A DNA stretch of 64,000 bases from Arenibacter nanhaiticus (lineage in GTDB: Bacteria; Bacteroidota; Bacteroidia; Flavobacteriales; Flavobacteriaceae): positions 8,668 through 72,667 of the forward strand of contig NZ_FQYX01000004.1 of NCBI RefSeq assembly GCF_900141935.1, read 5' to 3'. A program made the translations under genes and the position numbers. Every line of letters begins with the position of its first letter. Within the stretch, counting starts at the first letter, position 1. This document shows positions 62,420-64,000 of the stretch, piece after piece. A model generated the notes under the pieces. The model was not told where the DNA came from. It saw only the letters and a program-made list of their open reading frames with translations, and did not search any database.

Positions 62420-63535
62420 TTATTCGATATATATTCTTTTTACGCGTTGCGAAATCCCCGTAAGCAATTCGTAAGAAATGGTATTGGCAGAAGTTGCCAA
62501 CCAATCTGCGGTATTTTCCTTGCCAAAAACAATTACCTCGTCGCCTTCCTTGCACGGAATATCCGTGATATCTATCATAACCATGTCCATGCATACATTG
62601 CCAATAATGGGGGCCAATTTTCCATGAATCAATACCTGTCCCACCTTGTTGCCGTATTGTCTTCCAAGACCGTCGGCATGTCCTAAAGGCAGTGTTGCCG
62701 TAACCGTAGTTTTTTCTGCTGTAAAAGCCCTGTTATACCCTACGGTATCCTTGGCTTCTATTGTATGAATTTGTGAAATGATTGTTTTTAAGGAAGCCAC
62801 TGGTCGTAATTTTTTATCTTCGGAAGCCTCGTTGCCAAATCCGTAAATACCAATACCGCTTCTCACCATATCATATTGGGCATTGGCATAATTGATAATG
62901 CCGGAAGTATTTAGCAAGTGTCGCAGGGGCATATACCCTAATTTAGTTTCCAGGTCCTTGGATATTTCTTCAAATCTATGAATCTGTCGCAGGGTAAAAG
63001 CTTTTTCTTCTAGGTCTTCGGAAGCGGCTAAATGCGAAAATATAGACCTGAGCGCAATGGCATTGTTCTGTTTAAGATGGTCGACGATTAAATCGATGTC
63101 TTTTTTTTCGAAACCTATTCTGTTGAGGCCTGTATTGAATTTTAAATGTATCGGATACTCTGATTCTCCAAGCTTGTTGGCAGTTTCTATAAAGGCCGTA
63201 AAAATAGCTAGGGAATACAAACTTGGTTCCAATGATTTTTCAATCATGGTAGCAAAGCTTATTTGTTGTGGGTGTAATACCAAAATAGGCATCTTAATTC
63301 CCGCCTCCCTGAGGGCTACCCCTTCCGAGGTATAGGCCACGGCCAAATAATCTGCTCCCAGAGCTTCTAGTTTCTTGGCAATGGCGACAGAATCGCTACC
63401 GTAAGCAAAGGCTTTTACAACCCCTAGAAATTTGGTGTTGGATTTTATTTTTGTCTTTAAATATTGATAATTGTGTTCCAGGGCTTTTAAATCTATTTCC
63501 AGAACGGTTTCCCCGGCATTAGACATTCTTATCAT
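62420..63535 (-). CDS. alr: Alanine racemase
   Basis: 371 residues from the ATG at 63535 (a second Met lies three codons on). The PLP lysine is in FLGVVKAFAYGSDS (usually VVKANAYG), HLKFNTGLNRIGF holds the substrate loop, and the C-terminal barrel carries VGYNRAFTAEKTT (catalytic Tyr) and ATLPLGHADGLGRQYGNKV. It converts L-alanine to D-alanine for peptidoglycan. Its start overlaps the thymidine kinase end by 17 bases, so tdk and alr are one unit, a common flavobacterial order. Confidence 0.95.
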   Translation of the reverse strand: MIRMSNAGETVLEIDLKALEHNYQYLKTKIKSNTKFLGVVKAFAYGSDSVAIAKKLEALGADYLAVAYTSEGVALREAGIKMPILVLHPQQISFATMIEKSLEPSLYSLAIFTAFIETANKLGESEYPIHLKFNTGLNRIGFEKKDIDLIVDHLKQNNAIALRSIFSHLAASEDLEEKAFTLRQIHRFEEISKDLETKLGYMPLRHLLNTSGIINYANAQYDMVRSGIGIYGFGNEASEDKKLRPVASLKTIISQIHTIEAKDTVGYNRAFTAEKTTVTATLPLGHADGLGRQYGNKVGQVLIHGKLAPIIGNVCMDMVMIDITDIPCKEGDEVIVFGKENTADWLATSANTISYELLTGISQRVKRIYIE

Positions 63536-64000
63536 TTTTAGGATGGATAATCTCTTCTGATTTCACATCTAGATTCTTAACTTTTTCTTTTAACATAGCT
63601 TTGTAATAGGCAGCGCGACTAAGGGGTTCGTATTCTTCGGTTTCTCCCAGGAGCACCAAGTTATCATTATTGGATTTTCTAAAACTATAATTGGCAAGGT
63701 TCCCTGTACGGGTGCAAACGGCATGTACTTTGGTAACGTATTCTGCGGTGGCTAACAGGGCTGGCATAGGACCAAAAGGGTTTCCTTTAAAATCCATATC
63801 GAGTCCGGCGACAACCACACGGATTCCTTTATTGGCCAAATCATTACAGACCGATACAATTTCGTCATCAAAAAATTGGGCTTCATCTATACCGACCACA
63901 TCACAGCCATCGGCTAAAAGCCTAATATTGGCCGCAGCGGGAACAGGAGTAGAGCGAATTTCGTTGGCATCATGAGACACCACCATGGATTCGTGGTACC
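63519..64000 (-). CDS. tdk: Thymidine kinase, N-terminal part beyond the window
   Basis: The frame is open to the right edge, so at least 160 residues of a usual 195-220 are seen; the Walker A end is missing. The visible part has the family blocks VVSHDANEIRSTPVP, DVVGIDEAQFFDDEIV (catalytic region), RVVVAGLDMDFKGNPFGPMPALLATAEYVTKV and the lasso-like C-terminal region. In type II thymidine kinases two CxxC pairs bind zinc; here they read CTRTG and PLSRAAY, so zinc is probably absent. It phosphorylates thymidine in the salvage route. Confidence 0.95.
   Translation of the reverse strand, partial: YHESMVVSHDANEIRSTPVPAAANIRLLADGCDVVGIDEAQFFDDEIVSVCNDLANKGIRVVVAGLDMDFKGNPFGPMPALLATAEYVTKVHAVCTRTGNLANYSFRKSNNDNLVLLGETEEYEPLSRAAYYKAMLKEKVKNLDVKSEEIIHPKNDKNV

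Noticed and set aside
1-64000. CRISPR arrays, tRNA and rRNA genes, riboswitches
   Set aside because: I saw no regular spacer-repeat series, no tRNA-like clover arms and no riboswitch core. A covariance-model scan would be needed to exclude small RNAs.

Overview
The window reads as chromosomal DNA of a marine-type member of the Flavobacteriaceae (Bacteroidota). The indications are SusC/SusD pairs, many short Bacteroidota lipoproteins, promoters of the TTG-N19-TAnnTTTG type, the pdxA-yceD-rpmF-fabH-accB-accC gene order, HYC_CC_PP, DUF3347 and DUF5690 proteins, and scattered copies of a GC-rich intergenic repeat. No rRNA, tRNA, CRISPR array or intact mobile element was found. The right end cuts through thymidine kinase.

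Layout. 0.2-4.2 kb is a low-GC accessory stretch on the minus strand: a small HNH nuclease, a secreted protein, two paralogous lipoproteins, a small membrane protein and two copies of one hairpin. 4.6-9.7 kb holds a TlpA/beta-propeller lipoprotein pair, an HxlR regulator divergent from a glyoxalase-fold protein, an acetyltransferase and a K+/H+ antiporter. 9.8-10.1 kb is a decayed IS3-type orfA. 10.3-13.0 kb is a YceI-porin-YceI group with a tandemly duplicated porin 3' end. 13.7-18.6 kb holds small acetyltransferase, MepB, membrane LytTR, luciferase-like and CBM9-like genes, plus a 43-residue membrane peptide gene.

18.8-31.0 kb is a copper (or copper/silver) efflux island: HYC_CC_PP protein, CusA-type RND pump, TolC-type channel, DUF3347 lipoprotein, an AraC regulator with a CxxC domain, a Cu+ P-type ATPase with two nearly identical HMA domains, a DUF2911 lipoprotein, and a CusB-type adaptor that ends in another DUF3347 domain.

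31.2-42.2 kb is the most interesting region. It looks like a complete import-and-cleavage route for an organophosphonate or phosphonate ester. The parts are an inner-membrane DUF5690 transporter, a TIGR03364-type FAD oxidase, a phosphonatase-like HAD hydrolase, a SusC/SusD pair, a purple-acid-phosphatase-like phosphoesterase and an alkaline-phosphatase-superfamily hydrolase, bounded by hairpin terminators.

42.3-64.0 kb is mostly core: a nitronate-monooxygenase-like TIM-barrel protein with extra cysteines, a TauE exporter, a sodium:solute symporter, ribE, pdxA, the yceD-rpmF-fabH-accBC cluster, an FAD oxidoreductase, a GreA-like protein, arfB, an orphan TOBE-type ABC ATPase, a polytopic membrane protein with buried acidic and His residues, a prolyl oligopeptidase, asd, mscL, alr and partial tdk. 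Five copies of an 80-90 bp foldable repeat lie between genes (13.6, 16.6, 44.5, 47.8 and 55.6 kb). All family calls were made by eye from motifs; no database search was run.
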